Source of the DNA: Sparassis latifolia
Taxonomy: Eukaryota; Basidiomycota; Agaricomycetes; Polyporales; Sparassidaceae
DNA length: 64,000 nucleotides
Direction of reading: 5' to 3'
Assembly (NCBI GenBank): GCA_018466975.1
Contig: JAENRS010000019.1
Location: 62,001 to 126,000, forward strand
Shown: positions 1-10,668 of the stretch, in pieces
Layout: each line of letters opens with the position of its first letter
How positions within the stretch are numbered: the first letter of the stretch is position 1
Notes under the pieces: generated by a model
Told to the model about the DNA's origin: nothing
What the model saw: the letters and a program-made list of their open reading frames with translations, nothing else
Databases searched by the model: none
Translations under genes and position numbers: made by a program

Positions 1-666
1 TGCACAATGTCTCAACCTGAAGGCGTAAGGTTCCTGATGGCAATAAAAAGCTGAGGAACGCGATTCCAGGAAAATAGGGACAGGACGACCGTGCACCAAT
101 GTCAGGGAGACCATCCAGTGGGTGGCCCAAACCAAAGTCCTCATGGACAGCGGGGTCGTCATACAGAATGCACGCAGTCAAACCACGAGGAATACCCGCA
201 GAAAGGTGGTCCACAATTTGAGGTATTATCCAATGACCGCCTTCTATAGTGCGAGCTGTCGCAAGGTGTATTTCCACTTGGGCAAGGACAGGGATATTGC
301 ATGGAAGGGGTAGGATGATCCCCACGCTGGCCACCTCAGACTGGGCTTAGACCATTGAGACCTGAGGGGATGTGTGAGGGTCAGACAACGAAGAAACATA
401 TACTCGCAGGAGTCTCACCAGCAGGACGTGCATCCGGACTGCCTATGCTTTCCACAGAATTGGGTTGAAGGACTCGGTAAAGATCTCAATGTGAAGAAGA
501 GCTTCCGCGAGGATGTATTTGCAAAGGATGATGCTGGCGTCCGTGGATGGGAGATTGAGTTTAGGATGAGAGATATACCTCCGAGGCGGGCAGGTGTTTA
601 TTAGGTGCTTAGGTGAGCCCGGTGATGGATGACCCCTCAGATTGAGTAGGAGCATGAGCGGACGGG

Positions 667-722
667 ATTGCGAGATATGGCATGATGGGCAGTGATTGCG
701 AGATATGGCATGATGGGCAGTG
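667..722. repeat. Perfect 28-bp tandem duplication
   Basis: Bases 667-694 and 695-722 are identical 28-mers (attgcgagat...gggcagtg), followed by the first three bases of a third copy. No coding role is seen. Confidence 0.95.
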
Positions 723-1190
723 ATTCAGCGGAGTGATTGTTAAGCAGATGTGGGCAGTATCAGGAGGGCAGGAAAGGTCAGGACCAGTTTAAGTATGATG
801 GCAGGGGAAGAGATCGGGGTAGAACCCACCATCCCGGAAGGTACGCTTGCGAAAGCCTCATTCACATTCCCATTCCATCCAGTTCATGTGTCTTTGGGCA
901 GTCTTGTGTTTGTGCATTTTCTGGGCAGTCTTGAATTTCTGTGTTTCAGCATTCTCCTTAGAGCAGTGCAATTTTACTCTGATGCATTTCCAGCGATTAT
1001 TGTGACTACAAAGATTTTCCTAGCTACGCTTTTGGGCTACCCACCTCATACCTCTGGAATAGACTCTTCTCCTTCAATGCATCTCAGACCCCACGCGGAC
1101 TTGATTCCGCTTGTAGTCCACCTTTCCGGCTTGCGACAGAACAACAATCTCATCAACGTGATCAAAGTAGAAAGTAGAAAGGAAAAATGT

Positions 1191-1347
1191 CTTGGGACCT
1201 TTGTGTCCAATAGCATAAAGTGAGCAGGGAGAAACAGGGCAGATAAAATTCTTGGGACCTCCATGTCCAATGGCATAAAGCGAGCAGGAAGAAGTAGGGA
1301 AAAAGCACTTTCCGAGTTTTTCCCATCTAATAGCATAATGTGAGCAT
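1191..1347. repeat. Degenerate 60-bp tandem repeat, about 2.6 units
   Basis: Units start at 1191 and 1251 (both with cttgggacct), and a more diverged partial unit starts near 1309. Each unit carries a variant of 'tccaatagcataaagtgagca'. The period is 60 bp. Confidence 0.85.
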
Positions 1348-1375
1348 CAGGTGACATGCTTGGCTAACGATCCCG

Positions 1376-1385
1376 GGTTCGATCC
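1376..1385 (+). other. tRNA-type B-box sequence (possible SINE or tRNA relic)
   Basis: GGTTCGATCC matches the internal Pol III promoter B box. It sits in a T-arm-like context (cccgggttcgatcctgg). I could not fold a complete tRNA around it: no matching 5' acceptor strand and no A box are evident. It may be a tRNA-derived SINE remnant. Confidence 0.3.
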
Positions 1386-1647
1386 TGGTCATGTGATTTC
1401 TTCATCGAGCGCTACACCAGTGATTACGTGTTCACAAGCCAGACACTTTTGGTGTGTGACAACACCTAGACCAGGTTCCAGAGGTCAGGTGACCATGAAG
1501 CCATGGTCACATGATACATAAAGGTCTAGCCTCCTGTCAAGGCCTCAACATTGCAGTTGTGGGCTGCGAGAATGTCCTAACATGGACCAAAGTCCATTCA
1601 TCCATTCACATAATCTATGCTCGGGATCGTTGTAACACCAGCTATCC

Positions 1648-1896
1648 TGTTAGAAATTGCACCTTAGTTCCCAAATAGGAAGGTAGTGATGGCGGGTCAA
1701 GATGCGTCAGGGCGCGTGATTATGCGTTCTAAAATAGATTTCTGTATATATACAGTTCTAGACACTCCACTTTATATAAGCAAATTTCCTTCTTTATCTT
1801 TCTTTGTAATCATGCCCTCAGCTTGTCTGTCCTAAGGCAAAAATTCTGGCGACTCCAGAATTTTATGGGCGCTACTATAGACGCTACTTTCCAACA
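1648..1896 (-). repeat. 3' LTR of the Copia element (left on the plus strand)
   Basis: This is a 249-bp direct repeat of 6130-6376 with TG...CA ends. Compared by eye, the two LTRs differ at about 16 positions, all transitions, plus a 2-nt indel. Just outside its inner edge (1897 on) the minus strand reads ttgagaggtag, a modest purine-rich candidate polypurine tract. Confidence 0.93.
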
Positions 1897-4800
1897 CTAC
1901 CTCTCAAGCCAATGGGCATTCTGAGTTTCTTTGTAAGTTTCTTGTGCCTCAGCTTAGGGAGCGACTTTGTTAGGATATCCACTATCATATCCTCTGTAAG
2001 ACAGTAATGGATATCAATATATTTATCCCTCAATTTCTCACACACATAATGATGCTTTACATCAAAATGTTTTGGTTTCACATGGAATTGAGGATCACAT
2101 GCGATTGAGACCACCGCCATATTGTCCTCAAATAAAATTGTAGGATCTTGTTGCTTGAAACCTATTTCTTTGAATAGTGTTCGGAGCCACACAGCTTCTT
2201 TTGCTGCTTCCGTGGATGCCATGTATTCAGCTTCTGTGGTAGATGATGCAACCGTGGTTTGCTTCTTTGAGCTCCACATGATCGTGCCATTTCCTAATTT
2301 GAATAAATATTCCGAGATTGATTTGTGATCTCGGATATCATTTGCATAGTCTGCATTTGAGTAGCCCATAAATTTGGATTGATCTTCAGGCTTGACATCT
2401 GCAATTGGCTCATAGATTATTCCAAGTTCTCGTGTTCCAGATAGATAGCAGAGGACATGTTTGGCCGCTGTCCAATGAGCCATTCCAGAATTGGCAGTAA
2501 ATGAGCTAAGCCATTGCATGGTGTGAGCGATGTCTGGCCTCATGGCAATTGCCGCATACATCAGTGATCCAACGAGCAATGCATATCTGTTGTCTCAGTT
2601 GCATTCATCATTGATTTCTGGTTCTTCTTTTTCGAGCACTGTGTTTGGATCAAGAGGCATTCCGACTGTGTTGGTGTTCGTAAGTCTATTCTTGTGTAGG
2701 ATAAACTCAATATATTTTGTCTGAGAGATTTTGATCATCCACTTTGAATGGTCTCTCTTGATTTCTATCCCCACAATTTTTCGGGGTTCACCAAGGTTGG
2801 TAACTATTCTTGGCCAGACTGCTTTAGCCCATAGAGGGTTTTCTTTAATTTACATACGTGATGCATTCCATCGCTGTATCCCTCAGGTTGCCGCATGTAT
2901 ACTTCTTCTTTGAGAGTTCTGTTAAGATAGGCGCCTTTCACGTCCATCTGTCCGATCTCCTAATCTAAGATTGCAGCTAGCCCGAGGATAACTCGAATGG
3001 TTTCGAGGCAGACTACGGGTGCGAACATCTCAGTATAGTCCATGCCTGGAATTTGAGAATATCCCTTCGCAACCAGGCGGGCTTTGTATTTAATTATTTC
3101 ACCCTCTTTGTTTGTTTTCTTAACTAGAACCCATTTATTTCCTACAGGTTTTCGATCTTCGGGAGGTTCCACTAACTCCCAAGTCTCCATACCCCATAGT
3201 TGATTGAGTTCCATCTGGACTGCCTGTTCCCATTTGGGCCACTCGAGTGATCTCTTGGCATCACTGAGTGTCTTTGGCTCGTCCACATCTGCATTTCCGT
3301 GGGCGCTCATCGCAATATAGACTAATTTGGCATTTAATTTATCTGGATCATTATCCAGATCTTCATCTGCTTCTGGGTCGTGCATTAGACGATAATCATG
3401 CTGAACTGTCTTTCTTCTGGTTCATCTGGGCTGGCTTGGTGCGTCCATCCCGCTTTCCTCGTGTTGATCAGGATCATCATTCCGTCTGCACTTTCATGGA
3501 TTTTTGGCAGGTGACTGTGGCGCAGAAGTTCCTAACTCCTCCTCACGCTGCACATCTGTAGTTGTTGTGAGGTTTGGAACTTCAGGTCTCCTTTCCGCAT
3601 GCAGCACATCTGATGCATTGCTAGATAAAGTGCCCAGAAATATATTTTGCTCCCCCTCATGCTGTGCTGTGAGGATAGGTATGTCGGATCCTATTTGCTC
3701 TTGTGGCAATGTGAGGCATGTTGCCGGGCAAATGGTCCAGAGAGTTCGAAGAAAATTGGAAATTATGCGAGATTTTAATCTGGTGTGTGTGCGCATCATA
3801 ATATTTGATGGCTTTGGGTCCATCCATGTATCCAACAAAAATATATTTGTTGGCACGAGGCACTAGCTTGGATAGCGTTGCATCCTCCATAAGGACCCAA
3901 ATGGGGGAATCGAATTCTTGTAGGTACAAGATATTTGGTTTCGTCCCATTCCATTTTTCTTTGGGAGTTGCCCCATTTAACACCTGGGTAGGCGATCTAT
4001 TTTTAATACAGACTGCATGAGCAATCACTTCAGCCCAAAGATAACAAGGTAGATCTCTCGCATAGATCGTCGCGCGCGCTAATCCAAGCAGTGTGCAATT
4101 CAATCTCTCAGAGACTCCATTCTGTGATGGTGAGTATGGTGCAGTCGGACCCATCTCAATCCCTTTCATTTGACACCAGTTAATTAATTTGGTGTTCATA
4201 TATTCTCAACTGTTGTCGAGCCTGAGTCGCAAGGGTTTGTTTCCAAACTTGTGCTCAATATAGGTAATATAATTCTTTATCTTTTCTGTTACTTCATCTT
4301 TATGCCTCATGAATAGTACTGTACTTCGACGACTGTAATCATCGGTAAATGTAATAAAATATTTCCACCCTTGTAGAGCGGCTGTCTGCGCAGGTCCCCA
4401 CACATCTGTGTGCGTTAATTCTCTGGGTACCTTGCTGCATTCATCCATCTTTTTGGGAAATAGCTTCCACATTGCCTTTGCTTGGATGCACACCTCACAA
4501 TTAATTTCATCTGGGCTCGGCGAGATCTCTAGGCCATCTACAAGTCCTTCGCGATATAATCGCATAAGTGCCAGTTTCCCGATATGGCCATAGATCTTGT
4601 GCCACTCTTCCCAGATATACGGGCCATATTCCTTAGCAGTATAGGTTCGCGCGGGTTGTGGAACTATTAGACGCAATTTCAATGAATATAGTCATCCATT
4701 TTTCTTGCCTATAGCAAGAGTATGTTTATTTTTATTAGGATTACACGACTATTACCCATAAGTACTCTTCCTCCCACATTGTCCAAACACGTGATAGAGA

Positions 4801-5236
4801 GAAGGCTATTGGGTGCTGTCGGTGCATACAGTACACTGTGGAGACAAAATTTCACTTTACGGTCTCCTACTTCACTTTCGATATCAACCATACCACGGCC
4901 CAATGCCTGCATTGGTTGCAGTCCGATGCCTGTGATCGTGTGATCTTTGAGCGCCTGATAGGTCACGAAGACTTCACGACGATTTGTAATGTGCGAAGTT
5001 GTCCCAGAGTCGGCAAACCACTCATAGAAAGAAGCGATTTCGCCATCAGATCCGAGAGATACAGTGTCACTATCATTATTGTAGGCTATTTTTGCCTCAT
5101 CCTCTTTCGATTTGACCTCGCGTGCTTTGTAAGCATGTTCCGTCTTTTGCCATTTCATTGGTGGGCCCTGTCCGGCTTTACCACCACCTTTAGCCCAACA
5201 ATCTGTGGCCTTATGCCCGAATTTTCCGCAATTCAT
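1884..5236 (-). pseudogene. pol: Copia pol polyprotein (zinc knuckle, protease, integrase, RT, RNase H), broken
   Basis: Minus-strand blocks run in Copia order. A CCHC knuckle (MNCGKFGHKATDC, about 5236) leads into a protease with a DSG active site (WFADSGTTSHI). The integrase has the HHCC finger (H-x4-H ... C-x2-C, about 4610-4480), a DDE core with D in THTDVWGP and FTDDYS, and the glutamate in SQNGVSERL (about 4120). The RT N-terminal half (RLVAKGYSQIPGMDYTEMFAPVV split across 3100-3000) follows, and RNase H ends with SSTTEAEYMA (about 2230). The RT stretch between FAPVV and the RNase H linker is about 150 codons, clearly shorter than normal, and no YxDD box is visible. Several stops and frameshifts add to the damage. 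Confidence 0.9.
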
Positions 5237-6050
5237 ACATTTGACCTTGTCGCAGTGCTAACACTCGTTACCAAGATGTCCCGGCTTTCCGCAGATCGAA
5301 CATTTTTTGTATTCCCTGAAGGGGCGCTTCTTTCCTTTGGCAACCATGGCTTGGTCCAAGGATTGACCGTGCTTGCCACGCTCGTGCCTTCACCTATTTT
5401 CATCAAGAATGATAGCAATCAATTCTTGTGATGTAAGCTGAGGGCGCATGTTGTCAGCGCTTTCAGTGCCAACATTGCTGCCCACGGCGCCAAAGTAAGA
5501 GCTGAGGAAAGAATCCCAGCTCTCCAGTAATGAGGTAGCCAGGATGAGCTGGAAATCCTCGTCAGAAATAACTTTCCCCATTAGGTGGAGTTGTTCCTGG
5601 ATCTGTCATAGCTGTGTGATGTGACTGGAGATTTTATCTTCTTCATTGGCTTGCATCCGGTAAAAGTGCCAGCACAGCGCGAGAATCCCATGCTATCCAC
5701 GCTGTTCCTTGACTGTGCAGAGCTGCTCCCACATGGCCCGTGCCATCTCAGCTCCAGCGATGTGCACCATCTGAGAATCTCTCAGCAATAGCACAATTAC
5801 ATTCTGGGCCTTGAGGTTCTTCTCTCCCCAGGTGCTAATCTCCACCTCTCTCGCTGCCCTATTGGCTGGGTCATTACTCGGCTGCGGCTTCGGTCAGTCA
5901 CATACTCCTGGAGACCCTTATCATTAAGGATGGCCTCGACGCAGCGCTTCCACAGGAGCCAATTGTCTTCCTTCAGAAGTGGGATCCGGTAAGCTTTGCT
6001 ATTGCTCGTATTATCAGCGCTGGTTGACGTTATTTGTTCTCATACTAGTA
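5237..6050 (-). pseudogene. gag: Copia gag region, broken
   Basis: Fragments of a UBN2-type Copia Gag can be read on the minus strand, for example MGKVISDEDFQLILATSLL with a following SWDSF near 5581-5500 and a downstream QELIAIILDE segment. Stops and frame changes interrupt the region, and the N-terminal part between 5582 and 6050 is only recognisable in pieces. Gag would form the virus-like particle of the element. Confidence 0.7.
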
Positions 6051-6114
6051 AGGGGGTAACAATTTTTGTAGCTACAATAGGGGCTGTTGTTATCCGAGTA
6101 TTTATTGGCTAGAG

Positions 6115-6129
6115 CCGGGGCTCATAACC
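6115..6129 (-). other. Primer-binding site, initiator-tRNA half-molecule type
   Basis: Immediately inside the 5' LTR the minus strand reads GGTTATGAGCCCCGG. Its complement (ccggggctcataacc) has the form of an initiator tRNA-Met anticodon arm with the CAU anticodon in the loop. Drosophila copia is known to prime from an internally cut initiator tRNA, and yeast iMet has gggctcataaccc at this place. That this fungus does the same is inference. Confidence 0.75.
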
Positions 6130-6376
6130 TGTTAGAAATCGCGCCTTAGTTCCCAAATAGGAAGGTAGTGATGGCGGGTCAAGATGTGTCGGGGCGCGTG
6201 ATTACGCGTCCTAAAATAGATTTCTGTATATATACAGTTCTAGACTCCACTTTATGTAAGCAAATTTCCTTCTTTATCTTTCTTTGTAATCATACCCTCG
6301 GCTTGTCTGCCCTAAGGCAAAAATTCTGGCGACTCTAGAACTTTATGGGTGCTACTATGGGTGCTACTTTCCAACA
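6130..6376 (-). repeat. 5' LTR of the Copia element (right on the plus strand)
   Basis: This 247-bp repeat of 1648-1896 would carry the promoter of the minus-strand element. Divergence of about 6-7% from its partner suggests an old insertion or accelerated transition mutation. Confidence 0.93.
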
Positions 6377-6810
6377 TGTCCTTTAGTGTTCTCCTCCTCT
6401 CATTTGGCTATCCTTTCTCAGCAATACTCTCTCAAACAGGTAAGTTACATAAAATATATATCACATGATCATCTAAAATATATGTTGAGATATAGGAGTG
6501 AGGACACTATAGCGACGGATGGTTTTAGAAGCCTGGCTGACCACTGGATCTCAACATCACATCAATGTCGTCCAGTTTTTGTGATGTGCTCTAAGGTTAT
6601 ACTCATGCCTCGCTTCTCCTTAGAGTTTCAAGAAGTATTGTGAAATTTCTGCTTACTCAGCATTTTTTTGTGTGTTCTGGCTGCAGATAACACAAAACAT
6701 TAAGTTTTGGTATATAACCCAGGCAAAGATAGACAACTATTCAGTTTGCATGGCCGGAAGTCCCACCCGTGCCGGAGTACTTCATGGAGCTTGCCGCATT
6801 AACATTTGAA

Positions 6811-6892
6811 GGCGCTATAGCCAAGTGGTTACGGCGACAGATTAGAAATCTGTTTCCCTTTGGGAGCGCAGGTTCGAGTCCTGCTGGCGTCG
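6811..6892 (+). tRNA. tRNA-Ser (anticodon AGA)
   Basis: This 82-nt gene folds fully by eye. The acceptor is 6811-6817 with 6885-6891 (two G-U pairs), the D arm gcc/ggc, and the anticodon stem ACAGA/TCTGT around loop TTAGAAA (anticodon AGA, 6844-6846). It has the long serine-type variable arm (tccc-ttt-ggga) and T arm GCAGG-TTCGAGT-CCTGC. The discriminator base is G. There is no intron. A T5 run for Pol III termination lies 20 bases downstream. The gene sits 434 bp from the end of the Copia element. Confidence 0.95.
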
Positions 6893-6912
6893 TGAGGGCA
6901 GGTCATAGAAAC

Positions 6913-6917
6913 TTTTT
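6913..6917 (+). terminator. Pol III terminator of tRNA-Ser
   Basis: This is the first run of five T residues downstream of the tRNA (21 nt after its 3' end), the normal RNA polymerase III stop signal. Confidence 0.7.
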
Positions 6918-7098
6918 GGCTTGAAGCTGGTGGGTTTGGGGTGCATGTAAGTAAGTGGTTTATTTAAGCTTATAGTAGGGCCCACAGGTTTATTTTATGA
7001 AGTCAAGGAATATTGAGGCCATCGATTTTAAAGTTGCCAGAAAAGGGGAAGGGTGTCTGCTCATTGTCTAGCGCTCGTGTGCTCCTAACTTAGCACCG

Positions 7099-8969
7099 AT
7101 GGACGACGACATGCCGACGACGCTCGAGCAGATCGAGGAGTACCTCGAGTCGCTCGAGGACTACTTGTTATCGTCGCTGCAGGCTGTTACTCCTGACCTG
7201 CCCCATGTGAACGAAGCCATGCATCGTCTGTGGGAGGATGTCTCGCGCTTCGGTCCAAAATCACTCCCTTCCCTCCCGGACATCCACCTTCCTGGCATCG
7301 GTCCGTTCGAAGTCCCACCACCCCCGCCGCCTCCCCCGCCGCCCAAGAAGTTCTGGGAGCAATCGGCACACTGGGTGTCCGAGCACCCGTGGACCACGGC
7401 GGGCATAGGCGTCGGTGTCGTTGGCGCCGGCCTCCTCGTGGGCTACGGCTCCTTCCATATCTTCACCCGCAGGTCCCGGAGGATAAAGGCTGCGGTAGGG
7501 ACGGCTAGTACAGAAAGGAGACAGGTCGTGGGTGAGTACCATCGCATTGCGAGTTCGTCACGCCCTTAACCCATCGATGTAGTCGTCCTCGGGGGAGACC
7601 ATCCGTCTGGACTTCCGCTCGTGCTCGAGTTGGAGCGGAAGGGATACATAGTGATCATCAGCGTGTCTACTCCCGAGCGCGTGGATGAGCTCGAGAGGAG
7701 ATCTCGCGGATATGTGCGCGCCCTCGTCCTCGATCCTGCCGATGTGAGTAGCGTGCCGCTTGCACCGTCCGCTCTTGCTTACGGCCTCTAGCCCGAGACC
7801 ATTCCGTACTTCCTGCGCTCGCTGGCTTCGACTATGTCTCGTCGTTTCCCTGTCACGGCTGCGGGCGACCCACACTTAGCCCCTTCCACGCACCTCTACG
7901 TGCACTCGGTAATCTCCCTGCTCACACTACCTCTGCCTGCAGCGGTACCCGCCCCGGCGCCGCTGGAGCACCTATCTCTGCGAGACACATACGCCTCGTA
8001 CCTGCAGACGACACACATCTCACCGCTGCAGGTGCTGCAGGCGATGATGCCGCTCCTGCGCACGTCTGCTGCGCGGGCGCGCGACTCGGTCTCGCAGAAC
8101 CTCGGCAAGAAGAGCATCATCGTGTGTCTGCCCGCGATGGATGGCCGGGTCGGGCTGCCGTTCGCATCCGCCCAGGCTATGAGCGCAGCCGCCACGCTGC
8201 GGGGCGTCGAAGTGCTCCGCCGTGAGATCAGCGTGGCGGCTCTTACAGACCCGACCGAGTCCATGCAGAATATCAAGGTCGTGGTGGTCGATGTTGGTGC
8301 CATCGGAACGCAGGGTGCAGGGGCAAGGCGTCGATGGATGAGTGGACACAGGGCGAGAAGTTGGCATACGGACCGGCGTTCTCGTCCGTCGCTCGAGGCG
8401 GCTTCGTGTATAGGAAGCCAACGAGTAATGCCGTCTTCGTGGATACGCTTATTAATATAGTTAGCAACGGCCGCAAGAGAGGCAATGTCTCCCCGCTGAG
8501 GCATGCTCTGGGTAGGATTTTAGAATGGGTGCGGGGCGATCGTGTCGCCGTCGGCTCCGGGGGTGCGTTTATTTGTTCAGTCTCGTACGAGTGTTACTGA
8601 TCAAATTTTCCAGCGGGTACGTACACCTTGGCGTCCCAGCTTCCGGCGCTCGTCCTCGACGCATTGCTGAACATCCCGCACTTCCTGGTTTCTATTCGAA
8701 ATGCGCTTCTCCCCGTGCCTCCGCGGGTGGCGCCCGACCCGTCGGTCCCTCCCGTCGTGCCAGCTACTGTTCCTCCCGTTGCGGCCGTTAAGAAGCCTGA
8801 GACCGAGGAGTCGCCGTTCAGTTCCGATCAGGAGCATCTCCATGACCATGAACTCTCAGAGACAGGCTCTGAGGCAGACGTAGAAAGCAACGAAGGAGAT
8901 ACTTCCGGTGTTGGTGAGTCGTGGGTAAGTCTGAAGGGCAAGTTGCAGGGCCATGGCGGAGAGAATTGA
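7099..8969 (+). CDS. DUF1776 family protein (Pbr1-like), apparent frameshift
   Basis: Exons by eye are 7099-7531, 7583-7743, 7792-8562 and 8614-8969. The N-terminus is acidic and followed by a proline run (PPPPPPPPPP) and a glycine-rich membrane-like segment (TTAGIGVGVVGAGLLVGYG) before a nucleotide-binding-like core starting VVLGGDHPSGLPL. The later segments VVVVDVGAIG, WTQGEKLAYGPAF and GSGAGTYTLASQLP match the pattern of fungal DUF1776 proteins (yeast YNL181W/Pbr1, a predicted short-chain oxidoreductase of unknown substrate). Between DVGAIG and MDEWTQGE the frame changes by 2 nt (about 8310-8330) with no credible intron. This is either a frameshift mutation or a sequence error. The tail is serine- and glutamate-rich. 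The family call is from motif memory. Confidence 0.75.
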
Positions 8970-9257
8970 TGAACTCGGTTTGGCGCGAGCAACGACATGG
9001 AGAGACAGACGGTGTAATAGTGGGGGATTTGTATGTATCATATGCTTTGTAAAATTTAGTGTTGTAAATTGACTGAATCATCACTTCACACCACTCACGA
9101 GGCGCTCAACGTGTGAAACGGCGATTGGGCAATAACATCATGGCTTCGTACCGCGACACGACTATTATACTGTAAAGTTCATCTCGAATCTACATTAATT
9201 GAAATGTATTGACATTAACTAGGGGTCCGTCACAGGTCCAAGTTGATTGCATGGGAT

Positions 9258-9849
9258 TCACTCCAACTTGACTGAGCAGCTCTCTTCCTTCACCTTGACT
9301 AGGGCTTCCTCTTCCGCCTTGGCCCGGGACGCCTCCTCCAGTTTCATTGAATTGGACCCATCCTTCAATGGGGGTGATCCCTCCGCATCAAGCGGCCGCG
9401 GCACCTTTACCTTGACTTGGCGGATCATCTTCACGCCCGCCCTCACCACCGACCTCGCCGTGCGCCATCTAGATCGAGCTACCCGCGACCTATACAGACG
9501 ATGGAGCTTGTCCCTGAGAGTATTTTTTGCCACTCCCTCCACTATCCGACACCAGCCTGTCGTCGTGAGCCGCTCGAAGTAGTAGTTTTCGTATGCTAAT
9601 TGGGCGGCACGGGCGAGCATGTGGGCTTTCGGGTCAGCAGGCAACCGCTTGGAACGTGGGTCGTAAGAGACCTTTGCACGCTTCAAGGCGCGCATGGTTC
9701 GCTGGTATTGCTTCTCGTACGGAAGCAGTCTCAGTTTGCTACTCTCTGTGTTGCATTTGTACCACTTTTTTGTTTCGGCCTTCGCGTCGTCCTCTTCCTT
9801 CTTTTCGATCTCTTTTCGGGATGCATGCCGGCGAGGTTCGTAGCTGACT
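9258..9849 (-). CDS. Unrecognised basic fungal protein, C-terminal exon
   Basis: A 197-codon open exon on the minus strand runs from an acceptor at 9850-9851 to a stop at 9258. It reads through VSYEPRRHASRKEIEKKEE, a conserved-looking block KWYKCNTESSKLRLLPYEKQ, then MRALKRAKVSYDPRSKRLP and a region rich in Arg/Lys (RSRVARSRWR). The tail is Lys/Glu-rich. The composition suggests a nuclear protein, which is inference. The exon enters in phase 2. A likely upstream exon (about 9890-9980) ends PPPKRQR and joins in phase, but I could not connect it to an ATG, so the true start (perhaps near 10040) is unresolved. Confidence 0.55.
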
Positions 9850-10046
9850 CTACGGTGAATTATTCAGACACTGATGTCATGTGGGGAGGGCTCCAGCCAT
9901 ACCTCTGCCTCTTCGGGGGCGGTAGTTCCTGGAATGGCGAGAGAGAGAGACTGCGCTTCCTCTTTGCAGCTGCACGGGTACTGACGATCCTTGTTAGTTG
10001 TGGCGCGAGCAGCATAACGCAACACTCACAGAGGCGCCATGATTAA

Positions 10047-10668
10047 TGAATTATTGGAACGGTACGTGTATGATCGCAGATCAGTAGAAGCCGCCTAACC
10101 AGAGGACAGGCAGTGTGTTCATGAACAACCAGGTTAAGGCTGTCATTTCGTCGTGAAGGTCTTTAATAAAACCAGCGGCGCCTAAGAATCAGTCAATACA
10201 ACAAGGTCTAATTGGATGTTATTGTTTTCTTGGTTTCGTGTGCCGGAAATGTATTTGCTCCGTAGCTCGACAAGATATATGTAATGAAGGTATTATAACA
10301 CCGCACAACAATTTTCAGCGGCTTTTTGTCTTGCGGCTGAAGGTTCTGAACAAGGGTCTCTCAATCTCTGCATACAGTTGTGGGTCCTTATGGATACTGC
10401 CACGTGCTACTCAACGTCGGCTGGATCTAATCTTATCTCTTGCGAAGCCGCCTTTGGAACGTACTGCGTGCAGGAAACATCGTATAAATCTGTGCAAGAA
10501 GGATACCCTAACACGATTTCCTCTGCGCGAGCCCTTCAAGTTAGCTCTAAGCTGTGTATCCGATCGTCTCGTGGGTATGGTTGTTTCAACTGAGCGGGTT
10601 CAAGTTGGGCTAAATTGGCATGCAGGCAGAATCTACTACCTCTGCGGATCTGTTAACAGGTCTATACG
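10047..10668. other. Intergenic, no supported gene
   Basis: This stretch separates the unrecognised minus-strand gene from the phosphodiesterase and probably carries both promoters. A long plus-strand open frame through it (10238-10840) overlaps the real phosphodiesterase in another frame and shows no domain. Confidence 0.6.

Larger units (their letters stand above)
1..1640. other. Gene-poor, repeat-bearing left flank
   Basis: I see no supportable gene here. Open frames on both strands are short, lack recognisable domains and show no exon logic. The stretch holds a perfect 28-bp tandem duplication (667-722), a degenerate 60-bp tandem array (1191-1347), a perfect 9-bp inverted repeat (1489-1497 with 1502-1510) and a tRNA-type B-box sequence (1376-1385). 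It borders the retrotransposon and is probably old transposon-derived or intergenic DNA. Confidence 0.6.
1648..6376 (-). mobile_element. Copia/Ty1-type LTR retrotransposon, degenerate
   Basis: A 4.73-kb element is bounded by direct LTRs (1648-1896 and 6130-6376), both starting TGTTAG and ending CCAACA on the plus strand. It is coded on the minus strand in the Copia order: gag zinc knuckle, protease, integrase, reverse transcriptase, RNase H. Flanking 5-mers are tatcc (1643-1647) and tgtcc (6377-6381), an imperfect target-site duplication with 4 of 5 bases matching. The primer-binding site has the copia half-tRNA form. The coding region is broken by stops, frameshifts and an internal deletion in the reverse transcriptase, so the element cannot move on its own. 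Confidence 0.95.

Noticed and set aside
750..1223. 157-codon frame in the left flank
   Set aside because: It runs into the tandem repeats and has hydrophobic low-complexity sequence without motif or exon signals.
1300..1420. Second tRNA gene around the B box at 1376
   Set aside because: No 5' half, no A box and no acceptor pairing could be found.
7310..7350. Proline codon run as a microsatellite
   Set aside because: It is in frame inside the first DUF1776 exon and encodes a proline linker, so it is coding rather than a repeat feature.
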